From NCBI GenBank assembly GCA_020638055.1, contig JACKJH010000001.1, positions 682,001-746,000 of the forward strand: 64,000 bases of DNA. The letters are read 5' to 3'. The first letter of the stretch is position 1. Each line of letters opens with the position of its first letter. The DNA is from Hyphomicrobiaceae bacterium. Its GTDB lineage: Bacteria; Pseudomonadota; Alphaproteobacteria; Rhizobiales; Hyphomicrobiaceae. Of the stretch, positions 16,707-26,017 are shown one piece after another. The notes under the pieces are model-generated. The model did no database searches and was not told the origin of the DNA. It saw only the letters and a program-made list of their open reading frames with translations. A program made the translations under genes and the position numbers.

Positions 16707-17306
16707 TCACGCGAGGGTGGGTGACGCGCGGGTGACTGGAATGGGCGATGAGGCAGCGCCTTCGCCCAAGGCGCGTTGCATATAAATCAGATTGTGCCAG
16801 CGTCCTAACTTGAAACCGACGTTGGCGAGGCGGCCAGAGACGGTGAAACCGGCGCGGCGATGCAGATAAACGGATGCTGTGTCCTTGTTCGTTTCGGTTT
16901 CCAGGGCTGTGATCAAAGCGACCATCTGCCGGAACCCTGCCGTTGCAGCCTCATTGACCAGGGCTTCCAGCAGGGCGAGACCAATACCGCGGCGTTGATA
17001 TCCGGCATCCAGGTAGATCGCATTTTCGAGTGTCCAGGCGAAACCGACCTTTTCGCCAAATGGGCGACTGCCCGCATAACCTATGAGTTGCCCATCTCGT
17101 TCTGCGACCAGGTAGGGTGCACCGGTGGCACTACTCGACTGCCAGCGGTCGCACATGGTTCGTGCCGACGGCGGGTCAACTTCGAAGGTGATCGCTGTGT
17201 CACGCACATAAGGCGCATAAATCTCCGAAATCGCTTCGAAATCGTCGGCGCGGACTGAGCGGATCGTGCACGGCCCTTGGTCGTGTTGAGGCTTTCTTCC
17301 AGACAC
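16707..17306 (-). CDS. GNAT N-acetyltransferase (phosphinothricin acetyltransferase-like)
   Basis: A 199-residue GNAT-fold enzyme. IRSVRADDFEAISEIYAPYV starts the fold; AWTLENAIYLDAGYQRRGIGLALLEAL is the acetyl-CoA pyrophosphate-binding segment (QRRGIG), and VYLHRRAGFTVSGRLANVGFKLGRWHN is the usual end of the Pat/Bar-like subgroup. Members acetylate amino groups of small molecules such as methionine sulfone-like compounds; the natural substrate is unknown. The open frame continues upstream through a terminator hairpin, so a GTG at 17306 preceded by GGGAG is taken as the start; this is uncertain. Confidence 0.85.
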   Translation of the reverse strand: MSGRKPQHDQGPCTIRSVRADDFEAISEIYAPYVRDTAITFEVDPPSARTMCDRWQSSSATGAPYLVAERDGQLIGYAGSRPFGEKVGFAWTLENAIYLDAGYQRRGIGLALLEALVNEAATAGFRQMVALITALETETNKDTASVYLHRRAGFTVSGRLANVGFKLGRWHNLIYMQRALGEGAASSPIPVTRASPTLA

Positions 17307-17341
17307 AGCGTGTGCTCCCAAGCAAACAGAACCCTCAAACA

Positions 17342-17370
17342 ACAAGGGCCCCGCACAGCAGGGCCCTTGT
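17342..17370 (-). terminator. Terminator after the BI-1 family gene
   Basis: Stem ACAAGGGCCC/GGGCCCTTGT with an 9-base loop, about 45 bp beyond the stop codon at 17415. On the minus strand it is followed by TGTTTGAGGG, only modestly T-rich. Its position argues against starting the downstream acetyltransferase gene at 17390. Confidence 0.65.
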
Positions 17371-17414
17371 GAATGTTCAATACAGCTCACGCGAGGCTGG
17401 TTCGCTGGCGCGTA

Positions 17415-18203
17415 TTACTCCTGCGAACCGAACAGCGACAGCATGAACTGGAACATGTTCACGAAGTCGAGGTAGAGGCTGAGAGCGCCGAAGATGGACG
17501 CCTTTTTCATCGCCTCGCCATCACCAGCAACCGTGAAATATTCGTCCTTCAGGCGCTGCGTGTCATACGCCGTCAATCCAGCAAATGCGAGCAGGCCGAT
17601 GACCGAGATGGCAAAGTGCAGCGCACTCGACTGCAAGAAGATGTTGACGATCATCGCGATGATGATGCCGACAACGCCCATAATCAGGAACGAACCCCAG
17701 CCCGACAGGTCCTTCTTGGTCGTATAGCCATAGAGGCTAAGACCAGCGAAGGCAGCCGCGGTGATGAAGAACATCTGATAAATGGAGCCGAGCTTGAAGA
17801 TCACGAAGATCGACGAGAGCGACACGCCCATAGCAACTGCGAACGCCCAGAACACCATCTGCGCCGTTGCGGCACTTGTGCGGGCAAACGACAGGAACAG
17901 TACGAAGGCGAGCGGCATAAGTGCCAGCACCCATTTCAAGGGCGAAAGCAGTACCATCTTGCCGAGCGGCGTCACGAACATGCCGGACTTCAACGCCAAC
18001 GCGGCACCGGAGGCAGATGTCGCTGCCATTCCGGGGTCTGTCGTAACAAGTTGCGTATAGAGCATGTAGGCAACGACGCCCGACAGGGCGACGGCCACCG
18101 CCATATAGTTGTAGACGCCAAGCATGAACGAGCGCAGCCCCTCGTCCATTCGCCCCACTTCGCGTGTGGCGTTGCCAGCGTACCGTCTATCCAGTTGAGC
18201 CAT
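17415..18203 (-). CDS. Bax inhibitor-1/YccA (YbhL) family membrane protein
   Basis: A 262-residue integral membrane protein with about seven hydrophobic helices, e.g. NYMAVAVALSGVVAYML, MVFWAFAVAMGVSLSSIFVI and FITAAAFAGLSLYGYTTKKD. The C-terminal FAGLTAYDTQRLKDEYF and ASIFGALSLYLDFVNMFQF are BI-1/YbhL signatures with the conserved Asp pair linked to pH-sensitive Ca2+ leak in the family. The start at 18203 (MAQLDRRYAG) has AAGGGA about 9 bases upstream; an in-frame ATG at 18233 lies in a possible leader hairpin. Physiological role in bacteria is unclear. Confidence 0.92.
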   Translation of the reverse strand: MAQLDRRYAGNATREVGRMDEGLRSFMLGVYNYMAVAVALSGVVAYMLYTQLVTTDPGMAATSASGAALALKSGMFVTPLGKMVLLSPLKWVLALMPLAFVLFLSFARTSAATAQMVFWAFAVAMGVSLSSIFVIFKLGSIYQMFFITAAAFAGLSLYGYTTKKDLSGWGSFLIMGVVGIIIAMIVNIFLQSSALHFAISVIGLLAFAGLTAYDTQRLKDEYFTVAGDGEAMKKASIFGALSLYLDFVNMFQFMLSLFGSQE

Positions 18204-18250
18204 ATTGGTTTTTCCCTTTTCAGCCGGTTTCATTTCTCCGGAATTACACC
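18204..18250 (-). promoter_or_regulatory. Possible ybhL leader RNA hairpin
   Basis: Directly upstream of the BI-1/YbhL gene the minus strand reads CCGG-AGAAATGAAA-CCGG (18241-18224), a short hairpin just before the ribosome-binding site. A conserved ybhL RNA motif upstream of this gene has been described computationally in Rhizobiales; I infer this hairpin may be it, from position and form only. Confidence 0.4.
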
Positions 18251-18422
18251 GAGAATATGAGCATGGTTCCAGTGCTATTCAAGATATTTCGGGGAAAAAC
18301 TGCGCGGTAGCGGATGGTTTGGTTTCGAGCAAATTGCCGTTCATCCCTCGGTGACCGATGTGTGATCGAGTTGTGAGGGTTCAAAACCCTGACATCGGTG
18401 ATGCGTTGGCACCACAGTTTGG

Positions 18423-21074
18423 TTATTCGTTGCGCAGATATGGCACGGGGCGGGCGCGCAGCACCTGCCAGGTTCCCAATCCACCGAAAAGCACGACGAG
18501 GCCACTAGCAAGGCCAAGTGCCAGTGCCACCGCTCCCCACGAAAACGTGAAGCGGACGTCCATCACCTGTTCCAGGGCGACGAGAGCGGCAAGAGTGCCA
18601 AAACCTATGGCGAAGCCAGCGGTTGCCAGAGCAATGAGCATGTATTCCAGGATGTGCGCAGTGAGAATGCGCCGCCTGGTTGCCCCCAAAGCCTTGAGAA
18701 TCACCGCTTCGAGGATCCGCCGGCGTTGGGCGGTGGCGAGTGCTCCGGCCAAGACCAATGCGCCAGCGATCAGCGTGACTGATCCCGCCACCCTAACGGC
18801 GGCCATGACTTTTCCGAAAACCTCGCCAAAAGCGTTTATCGCGTCCTTCACGCGAATTGCGGTGATGGTCGGATAATCACGGGTAACGGCACGGGCAACC
18901 GCAGCCTCTTTTGCCAGCGTGGTGCTTTTTGGCAGCGTGACAGTTGCGAGCAAATTGTGTGGCGCGCCGGCCAAGGTGTTGGGAGAAAAAACCATGACGA
19001 AATTTATGGCCAGGCTTTCCCAATCGACCTGACGCAGGTTTGCAACCCGGGCAGACACGTTGCGGCCGAGCACGTTGACCGTCACCATGTCGCCGATGTC
19101 TACGCCCAGTTGCCCTGCCAATTCAGCTTCAAAGGAAACCAACGGCTCGCCGGTGTAATCCTTGCCCCACCATTTGCCTGAGACAACTGTGGAGCCTTCA
19201 GGGACCTCATCGGCATAGGTCAGGCCGCGATCACCTCTCAGCACCCACTCCGCTTCGGGCGGCGCGTTGATCTTTTCTACCGGGCGACCAGCGAGTGAGA
19301 CGATGCGACCGCGCAACATCGGTGCCTTGGCAAGTTTGGCTTCTGGCGCGGCCTTCTTCACTAATCCCGCAACGGTATCGTAATCGTCCTTTTGAATATC
19401 GAGCAGGAAATAATTTGGCGAATTGTCCGGCAGACGGTCTGAGATTTCCTTGACCAGTGCGGCATCGGCGAGGCTAACGGCCACCAGCAACGAAAGGCCG
19501 GCACCAAGCGACAACACCACTGATCTGGTTAACCCTCCCGGTGCGCCGAGGTTGGCAAGCGCCACCGCCAGTTCGGGCATTGCGGGACGCGGGATGCGGC
19601 GCGCAATCCATGTGACGGCGCCTCCCAGAATCCAGAAGGCTGCAAACACAAGCGTAAGACCACCAATAAAATAAAGTGCGATGCGTTGTGAATCCGAAGT
19701 CAGGACGACAAACACCACGAGAGCGGCAGCGATGCCTGCCATCAACGCCATCAATCGCGGACGGGGCCATGTGCGGCGCTCTGCAACCGCATCGCGAAAG
19801 AGCACGGCAGGGGGCACCAGTTCGGCCTGGCCAAGTGGCCACAACGCAAACAACAGCGCAATCAGAAATCCATAAACGGCGGACGCAGTGATGCTGGTCC
19901 AGGTGATCGTCAGGTTCGTTTCGAAGGGAAGAACATCCGCATAAAGTGCATGCAATGAGAGCGGGACGAGGAGGCCCAGTGCAAGGCCTATAGCTATTCC
20001 GACGAAAGCGACCAGCGCAATCTGCAACAGGAACAACCTGAAAATGAGCCGTTGCGGTGCACCGAGGCTCTTCATCGTCGCGATGACCTTGCGGCGGCGA
20101 TCGACGAAGGACTGCACCGCGTTGGCAACACCAACGCCTCCGATCAGCAGCGCGGTTAGCCCGATGAGTGTCAAAAACTGTTGCAGACGTTCCAGTGTGC
20201 GGCGAACACGTGGTCGCGGATCGCGATGATCGCGCACCGTAAACCCGGCTTCAGGCATGTCGCGTTTGACAGCCTCGGTGAAGCCCGTGAGTGCTGCGAC
20301 TGTTCCGGTAGTTGTTGTGCCAGAGCTTTGTTTGCCACCGTTGGCTTCAGCTTGGCCGAGCAGCAACGCATAGCGCCAGCGCACAAGTGCGCCGGGCTTG
20401 ACGAGACCGGTCTTTTCCAACGTATTCATGGCGAGGAAAATGCGCGGGCCGAATGTTAGTCGATCAGACAGGCTGTCGGGCTCCGACAGTACCGCGTCGG
20501 TCGCGGTCACTTCGATATCACCAAGGCGGAATGTGTCTCCAATCTTGACGCCGAGACGCTCAAGCAGGATTGGGCCAACCACAGCGGGTGGCGGACCATC
20601 TCCATCACTGCTGAGCACTTGGGCAAGTGTTTGGCCGTTTTGCAACCGCACGTGACCGACAAGCGGGTAGGCGTCGTCAACGCCCTTCAACTCGACCAGC
20701 GCCTGCTCGTCGCCGTTGTTGCTGCGGGCCATGGTTCGCAATGTTGCGGTTTCGCTGATGCGTCCGCGCGCCTCAAGCCATGCGCGTTCGGTTTCGTTGG
20801 CACGCATATGGGTTCGAGAGATGGTGGCGTCGCCGCCAAGTATTATCCGGCCCTGGCGCGCCAAGCCCGCGGTCAAGGCATCTGACAGTGCGCCGACCGC
20901 AGTTATGACCATCACGCCCAGCGCCAAACAGGCGATGAATACATAAAAGCCGGATAGCCCGCCGCGCATCTCGCGCATGGCCATCGAGAAAAGGCGATGT
21001 GGTCCGACACCGCCGCCGCTTGGTCTGCTCAATCGATCAATGCCGATGTTGGCGGCGCCGGAAACGTCGGTCAT
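18423..21074 (-). CDS. ybbP: FtsX-like ABC transporter permease (YbbP type)
   Basis: An 883-residue inner-membrane protein. It has an N-terminal helix (GFYVFIACLALGVMVITAVGAL), a large periplasmic domain, then the FtsX repeats LIGLTALLIGGVGVANAVQSFVDRR and GSVTLIAGALVLAGALATAQRRRILE-AVILKALGATRRRIL, both with the conserved ALGA/SLGA coupling loops. It pairs with the adjacent ATPase (4-base overlap at 21071-21074). YbbAP-type transporters extract lipids or hydrophobic compounds from the inner membrane; a link with the neighbouring esterase TesA is a recurring gene context. Confidence 0.9.
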   Translation of the reverse strand: MTDVSGAANIGIDRLSRPSGGGVGPHRLFSMAMREMRGGLSGFYVFIACLALGVMVITAVGALSDALTAGLARQGRIILGGDATISRTHMRANETERAWLEARGRISETATLRTMARSNNGDEQALVELKGVDDAYPLVGHVRLQNGQTLAQVLSSDGDGPPPAVVGPILLERLGVKIGDTFRLGDIEVTATDAVLSEPDSLSDRLTFGPRIFLAMNTLEKTGLVKPGALVRWRYALLLGQAEANGGKQSSGTTTTGTVAALTGFTEAVKRDMPEAGFTVRDHRDPRPRVRRTLERLQQFLTLIGLTALLIGGVGVANAVQSFVDRRRKVIATMKSLGAPQRLIFRLFLLQIALVAFVGIAIGLALGLLVPLSLHALYADVLPFETNLTITWTSITASAVYGFLIALLFALWPLGQAELVPPAVLFRDAVAERRTWPRPRLMALMAGIAAALVVFVVLTSDSQRIALYFIGGLTLVFAAFWILGGAVTWIARRIPRPAMPELAVALANLGAPGGLTRSVVLSLGAGLSLLVAVSLADAALVKEISDRLPDNSPNYFLLDIQKDDYDTVAGLVKKAAPEAKLAKAPMLRGRIVSLAGRPVEKINAPPEAEWVLRGDRGLTYADEVPEGSTVVSGKWWGKDYTGEPLVSFEAELAGQLGVDIGDMVTVNVLGRNVSARVANLRQVDWESLAINFVMVFSPNTLAGAPHNLLATVTLPKSTTLAKEAAVARAVTRDYPTITAIRVKDAINAFGEVFGKVMAAVRVAGSVTLIAGALVLAGALATAQRRRILEAVILKALGATRRRILTAHILEYMLIALATAGFAIGFGTLAALVALEQVMDVRFTFSWGAVALALGLASGLVVLFGGLGTWQVLRARPVPYLRNE

Positions 21075-21838
21075 CGCGCCACCATAGTTTGGTTATTGCG
21101 GGTGTCCGACGCCACCCGTTCATCGGCAACGATGCGTCCGTCGGACATGCGGATGATACGCTCGCACTTGGCAGCAAGGCTGTCATCATGAGTGATCAGC
21201 ACCAGCGTCGCGCCGTGACGTTTGTGCAGGTCGAACAGCAGCTCTATGACATGGCTACCTGTGCGTCGGTCAAGATTGCCAGTGGGTTCATCTGCAAGGA
21301 GCAAGCGCGGGCGACCGGCCATGGCGCGCGCCAAAGCGACGCGCTGTTGTTCGCCGCCGGAAAGTTCTGCTGGAAAGTGCTCGGTGCGTTCGGCCAGTCC
21401 AACTTCGCGGATGAGATCGCGCGCTATTGAAAATGCATCCCGATTTCCGGCGAATTCAAGCGGCAGGGCAACGTTCTCCAGCGCCGTCATCGTGGGAACG
21501 AGATGGAAGGATTGGAAGACAATGCCGATGTCACGGCTACGTGCGAGAGCCAGTTCGTCTTCGCTCTTGGCGGCGAAATCCTCGCCGACAATATTGACCT
21601 GTCCCCTGGTTGCTCGCTCAAGTCCAGCGAGCACCATGAGAAGGGAGGTCTTGCCCGAACCGGATGGCCCTATTATCGCGACGGATTGCCCCGGAAAAAC
21701 TTCAAGTGTGACGTCGCGCAGGATTTCGACAGCGCCTGCCCGGCTGGTCAACGTCAGCTCTACGTCGCGGACATCGATGATTGGAGCAGTGGGCTCTGCT
21801 GTCGCTTTGGTTTCAAGGTGAACGTTTGTTGCTTCCAA
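21071..21838 (-). CDS. ybbA: ABC transporter ATP-binding protein (YbbA type)
   Basis: A 255-residue ATPase of the LolD/MacB group: Walker A GPSGSGKTSLL, Q-loop FQSFHLVPTMTALENVALPLEF, signature LSGGEQQRVALARA, Walker B RLLLADEPTGNLD, and switch His in LITHDD. It is the cytoplasmic partner of the FtsX-like permease with which it overlaps by ATGA. Divergent from tesA across about 170 bp, the classical tesA/ybbAP arrangement. Confidence 0.94.
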   Translation of the reverse strand: MEATNVHLETKATAEPTAPIIDVRDVELTLTSRAGAVEILRDVTLEVFPGQSVAIIGPSGSGKTSLLMVLAGLERATRGQVNIVGEDFAAKSEDELALARSRDIGIVFQSFHLVPTMTALENVALPLEFAGNRDAFSIARDLIREVGLAERTEHFPAELSGGEQQRVALARAMAGRPRLLLADEPTGNLDRRTGSHVIELLFDLHKRHGATLVLITHDDSLAAKCERIIRMSDGRIVADERVASDTRNNQTMVAR

Positions 21839-22009
21839 GATAAGGCTCGCTTCATTGCCATCGTCGAGGCCCGATTGAGGGCTCAGATCATCAAATGTTC
21901 ATTTTTAAGGCTTGTGGTGTTCTGCCCATGCTCCTAACTGCTGAGCTTCAAGCTACCTGAACGTTCAGCGCTTTGCTGACACACACAATACTGCGGGTGA
22001 GGCCGAAAC

Positions 22010-22765
22010 ATGAAGACTTCAAACGTGAGTGGCACAGCCGAAGCTCGCGGCGTGACCTGGCACATGGTGATGCTTGGCGCGATGATCAACCTAGCCGTAT
22101 TCGTGACGATGCTCCATCACCCGGGCGCCGCATTTGCGAGCAAGGCAGCAGATGTCGGGGCTCCAATCCGGATCATCGCTTTTGGGGACAGTTTGACTGC
22201 CGGTTATGGCCTCAAGCCCGGACAAGCGTTTCCCGACGTCCTACAAATGGCGCTAACTTCGCGCGGTCATCGTGTCGAATTGATTAATGCAGGCGTTTCG
22301 GGAGACACAACGGCGGCCGGGCTTGCTCGTTTGGACTGGGCAGTGGGCAAGGATGCTGACGCCGTAATTGTTGAACTTGGCGCCAACGATGCGCTGCGTG
22401 GACAACCGCCGGAGCAAGCGCAGTCCAATCTTGATAAAATTCTGACCGATCTTGGCGAGAAGGGATTGCCGGTGCTGCTGGCTGGCATGCGTGCGCCGGA
22501 AAACTGGGGCGCGGATTATCGTGACCAGTTCGATGGGGTCTTCAGTGAGCTTGCGAGGAAGCACGACGCCATTCTTTATCCGTTCTTTCTTGAAGGCATA
22601 GCGACCGATCCGAAATACAACCTTGCCGATGGCCTGCATCCCAATCCGCGCGGTGTTGCCGCCATCGTTGAGCGAATTCTGCCGAAGGTTGAAGACCTGA
22701 TTGAACGGGTTAAAGCCAAAAGGGCGGAACAGGCGTCCAATCGTGGAAGGGGTGATCAAAAATAA
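22010..22765 (+). CDS. tesA: SGNH-hydrolase arylesterase / lysophospholipase TesA
   Basis: A 251-residue secreted hydrolase. After an N-terminal hydrophobic segment (MVMLGAMINLAVFVTMLHHPGAAFA) come the four SGNH blocks: IIAFGDSLTAGYGL with catalytic Ser, NAGVSGDTTAAGL, VELGANDALRG, and DGLHPNPRGVAAI with catalytic Asp and His. Predicted to cleave acyl esters in the periplasm. Divergent from ybbAP, with which TesA genes are frequently linked. Confidence 0.93.
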   Translation: MKTSNVSGTAEARGVTWHMVMLGAMINLAVFVTMLHHPGAAFASKAADVGAPIRIIAFGDSLTAGYGLKPGQAFPDVLQMALTSRGHRVELINAGVSGDTTAAGLARLDWAVGKDADAVIVELGANDALRGQPPEQAQSNLDKILTDLGEKGLPVLLAGMRAPENWGADYRDQFDGVFSELARKHDAILYPFFLEGIATDPKYNLADGLHPNPRGVAAIVERILPKVEDLIERVKAKRAEQASNRGRGDQK

Positions 22766-22863
22766 ACTTTCTGCGACCTGAAAAGGTTCTATGTTTTGAC
22801 ACGAAACATCGTGTGTCACCGCGTTGACACCTCATGCGACCTCGCAAAGGAGGTCATTTCGAA

Positions 22864-23451
22864 ATGCCCCGTTTATTTGCCGGTATCGAGCTTCCAGAAG
22901 ACATCCGCGATCTCATCTCCGATCTTGAGATGCCGCTGCCTGGGGTGCGTTGGATCGACAATGACAACCTGCACCTAACGCTTCGCTTCTTTGGCGATAT
23001 CGACAATGGGCAGGCGCGCGAGTTGTCCGGCTTCCTTGGCGGAATTGACGTTCCTGCATTCGAAATGCGGCTCAATGGGCTTGGCACGTTCGGCGGCAAC
23101 GACCCGCGCACGCTTTGGGCCGGCGTGGAGGCCAGCGAGCCGCTTTCCAGTCTGGCGCGAGCCTGCGAGCGCGCGGCAAGATGGGCTGGATTCAAGCCCG
23201 AGGGACGCGCATTTAAACCGCATGTGACGATCGCCAGGTTCCACAAACCACGTATAGATGCGTTGACACGTTTTCTCACACGACACGGGCGGTTTGGCAG
23301 CGCGCCGTTCATGGTCAGTCGGTTTGTTCTTTATTCAGCGCGGCCAATGGTCGGCGGCGGACCGTATGTTGTCGAGGAAGCCTATCCGCTTTCTGGCGCG
23401 GCATGGGATCTATACGACCATAGCGAGAGCGAAGGTGGCAGCGTGTGGTGA
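22864..23451 (+). CDS. thpR: RNA 2',3'-cyclic phosphodiesterase (LigT/ThpR)
   Basis: A 195-residue two-histidine phosphoesterase. The paired catalytic motifs are HLTL at 37-40 and HVTI at 120-123, in the contexts DNLHLTLRFFGDID and FKPHVTIARFHKPR. Family members open 2',3'-cyclic phosphates on RNA and show 2'-5' ligase activity in vitro. The start at 22864 follows AAAGGAGGTC with good spacing; an ATG ten codons earlier overlaps that Shine-Dalgarno sequence and is rejected. Single gene, followed by family-A repeats. Confidence 0.93.
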   Translation: MPRLFAGIELPEDIRDLISDLEMPLPGVRWIDNDNLHLTLRFFGDIDNGQARELSGFLGGIDVPAFEMRLNGLGTFGGNDPRTLWAGVEASEPLSSLARACERAARWAGFKPEGRAFKPHVTIARFHKPRIDALTRFLTRHGRFGSAPFMVSRFVLYSARPMVGGGPYVVEEAYPLSGAAWDLYDHSESEGGSVW

Positions 23452-23492
23452 AGCTTGAGAGTTTTCACTGGTGGGTTCCAGATTTTTGATTT

Positions 23493-23598
23493 GAGCAGGT
23501 TTCTCACACCGAACCGCTTCACACTTCGGCTAAACATGCTCTTTGATAGGGAGCATGTTCTTCACGCCGAACCGCTTCACACTTCGGCTAAACATGCT
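23493..23598. repeat. Two family-A palindromic repeats
   Basis: Copies at 23493-23541 and 23551-23598, both reading GAACCGCTTCACACTTCGG in the centre. The second copy ends exactly at the TAA stop codon of the convergent DUF2865 gene. Confidence 0.88.
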
Positions 23599-24440
23599 TA
23601 GCGTGCGTCACCGGGCCAGACCTGGGTATTGCCACCCAACCCAAAGAAATTTCCAAACCCCGTTTTCGGTTCGGCGCGCGTGTATCGCTTACGCTCCCGC
23701 CTGGACGCAACCACATCACGCTGCTTGATTTCCTTGCGCGTGCGATATTGAGGTTGGACGTTATGTTTCTTGGGCCTGGGCAGCGAAGCAGCGCGCGCAC
23801 TTTTAGGTTCTTGCGTCGTTGCAACAGCAGAAATTTGGTCACTTACCTGTGTTTCGGGCTTTGCCTGCGGCAACGGAGTGTCAACATCAGAGGCCGCGAG
23901 CGTTTGCTTTTGCACTTTTTCAAGCGCGTAGTTTGTGTGGCGCTGGCGTTCGGATGCCGACCATGGCGGCAGCTTGCATGTGCACCCTGGCACCAAGGTC
24001 TTGCGGTAGGAAAAAGCTGTCTCCATGGCATCGTAGCGGCGTCCGGTGAGATCTACCATTGCCCCCGGCTCAGGATCTTTGCTTGTCGTGTAGTAAAGCC
24101 TGGCGTCGCTATTGCACGAGGCTTTGCAGCGTGCCGATTCTGCCGACAAATTACGTATGCTGGTCTCGTTTGAGAGCGGAAAATAATAGCCGTCGCACAT
24201 TCTCACGCACATGGTTCGCACCTGTTGTGAGCGGGATTGTGCCGGTTCGGAATAACGCCTGTCGTCGGTTGAGCGCTGCGGTACATGAATTGGCGCGCGA
24301 TAGCTTGGCATGGACGGTGGCAGATCAGCAGGTTTTGATCCCAGTCCAAACAGGTTCTCGAAAAAGGACTGGGCGCTGGCCGGTGTAAACGTGGCAGCAA
24401 CGATGATCGCGGCAAGCCAAACAACTCGAAACATATGCAT
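23598..24440 (-). CDS. DUF2865 family secreted protein (copy 1)
   Basis: A 280-residue protein with a signal peptide (VVWLAAIIVAATFTPASAQ). The DUF2865 core is Cys-rich: TMCVRMCDGYYFPLS, then CKASCNSDARLYY, MVDLTGRRYDAMETAF and GCTCKLPPWSASERQRHTNYA. The Cys residues suggest disulphides and a periplasmic or exported location. The C-terminal third is basic and low in complexity. The function of DUF2865 is unknown. A second member lies 223 bp upstream on the same strand. The stop codon abuts a family-A repeat. Confidence 0.85.
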   Translation of the reverse strand: MHMFRVVWLAAIIVAATFTPASAQSFFENLFGLGSKPADLPPSMPSYRAPIHVPQRSTDDRRYSEPAQSRSQQVRTMCVRMCDGYYFPLSNETSIRNLSAESARCKASCNSDARLYYTTSKDPEPGAMVDLTGRRYDAMETAFSYRKTLVPGCTCKLPPWSASERQRHTNYALEKVQKQTLAASDVDTPLPQAKPETQVSDQISAVATTQEPKSARAASLPRPKKHNVQPQYRTRKEIKQRDVVASRRERKRYTRAEPKTGFGNFFGLGGNTQVWPGDAR

Positions 24441-24663
24441 TCACGCGCCTACGTACCCAAGAACGTGCCCCGATTGAAGATCTTGCGGGCGGCGCCAACA
24501 TTGGCGAGCCCGCGCATTCGGAGGTTTGGGGACACCTTGCATCGCACTTGGCAAATAAAGTCTGAATGCGGCGCGGTTTACGTTGTGGGAGCCGGCATCA
24601 CGCGCCACCGGCGCGTTACCTGCGTCAGCGCACTCGCGTTGCAGATCGCACGCAGGCTAGGGT

Positions 24664-25887
24664 TCAGTAGAAATTACGCGAGAAGGTTGCGTATGCGCTA
24701 TCGCCACGTGGACGACCGTAGGCATTACGACCTACGCCCCAGACTTGATCTTCGACCACCCGCATCAGCGCAGAGCCTGTTAATTGCGGCGGTTCCGCGA
24801 TCTCGAACTGTCGGGTTACACGCTTCTTCGACCGGCTACGTTGTGATTTCAATTCAGCACTTTTTGGGCCGGCCGGGATTTGATCTGTCGCATCAGCAAT
24901 CGCTCGTATGGGCTGAACGGGCAGTGGCGGCGCGAGAGGGACAGCCACGATGCTGACGACGGAATCGACTGTGGCCAGCTCGACGGGACGTGCATCGACT
25001 TGGGGCAACGTGGAAACGGGAACCGCTAGGTTGACTGCGCTTACAGGTGGCTGGCTCGCCACGATCGAGGCGGTGATTGATGGAAGCCTGGAAGCGACTC
25101 CCGCGGTTGCATACTGTTTACGCAAGGCATGCAGTTCCGTGGGATCGACGGCCTTTCCTTCAGCGCGCTGCTGCTCGAGTGCATAAAGCCGGTGGCGCTG
25201 GCGGGAGGCTGTCTGCCATGGTTGCGCCTGGCATGAGCAACCATCGACATTTGCATGCCGGAACTGAAACGCCGTTGGCAGTGCGACGTAAGACCGACCA
25301 GTCATGTCACGCATCATTGCGGGCGTAGCGCCCGGATTGCGAAAAACGAACAAGCGGGATGGCGCGCCGCATCGTGATTGGCAGGTTTCTTCATCGCGCG
25401 CAAAGTGTTCCCGCGTGGTGGCAAAGCTAATCGGGAAATAGGCACCATCGCACAACCGGACACACATTGTTTTGTAGGTTGGCGCCGTCGCGTTCACCTG
25501 CCATGGGGCTGAATTGTTGGAAACGATGCGCTCTGAGATTTGCGCTTTCAGGGCGGCTATCTGTTGAGCGTCCAATTTTTCGAAAAATTCAGGCGCCACG
25601 CGGGCATGCTCAAACGGTTTGGTATCAACCGAAACTGCTTCATTCCTGGCCCACAGCCCGGTGATTGAGCCAGTAACGCGAGGCGGAATATTCTCTGATT
25701 GAGCCTTCTCACGTGCCAGCTCCGCATCGAACGCCCGCATTGCGATAATCGTGGCATAGTTTGCGAGCAAACCTGCAAACGTGATCGTGAAGGTCAGGCA
25801 CGCGACATAGCTGACCCAACCCGAGAGGGCGCTAGGTCTCGTTAGACCCAACACAAATAATAGGCGCCCCACGATGATACTCCACAT
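24664..25887 (-). CDS. DUF2865 family protein with N-terminal membrane segment (copy 2)
   Basis: A 407-residue paralog of the downstream gene. It begins with one or two hydrophobic helices (IIVGRLLFVLGL; VACLTFTITFAGLLANYATIIAM) in place of a cleavable signal, then the same Cys pattern: TMCVRLCDGAYFPIS, CQSRCGAPSRLFVF, MMRDMTGRSYVALPTAF and GCSCQAQPWQTASRQRHRLYALE. The last 170 residues are Val/Ala/Pro-rich and likely disordered. The two genes look like an old tandem duplication with diverged ends. Function unknown. Confidence 0.83.
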   Translation of the reverse strand: MWSIIVGRLLFVLGLTRPSALSGWVSYVACLTFTITFAGLLANYATIIAMRAFDAELAREKAQSENIPPRVTGSITGLWARNEAVSVDTKPFEHARVAPEFFEKLDAQQIAALKAQISERIVSNNSAPWQVNATAPTYKTMCVRLCDGAYFPISFATTREHFARDEETCQSRCGAPSRLFVFRNPGATPAMMRDMTGRSYVALPTAFQFRHANVDGCSCQAQPWQTASRQRHRLYALEQQRAEGKAVDPTELHALRKQYATAGVASRLPSITASIVASQPPVSAVNLAVPVSTLPQVDARPVELATVDSVVSIVAVPLAPPLPVQPIRAIADATDQIPAGPKSAELKSQRSRSKKRVTRQFEIAEPPQLTGSALMRVVEDQVWGVGRNAYGRPRGDSAYATFSRNFY

Positions 25888-26017
25888 ACAACTCGAACTT
25901 CAAAACCACGTGCAGTTGCTTTTGCAAAACGGAACTGCCGCTCAATAGCCATAATCCTTAAAGGCGCTTGGTGGCCAATCAGAAATTGTTGGATTCCTTT
26001 GCCTTTCTGGAAAATCA

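Noticed and set aside
17373..18260. 295-codon plus-strand frame
   Set aside because: Antisense to the BI-1 family gene; Glu/His/Arg-rich artefact without an RBS.
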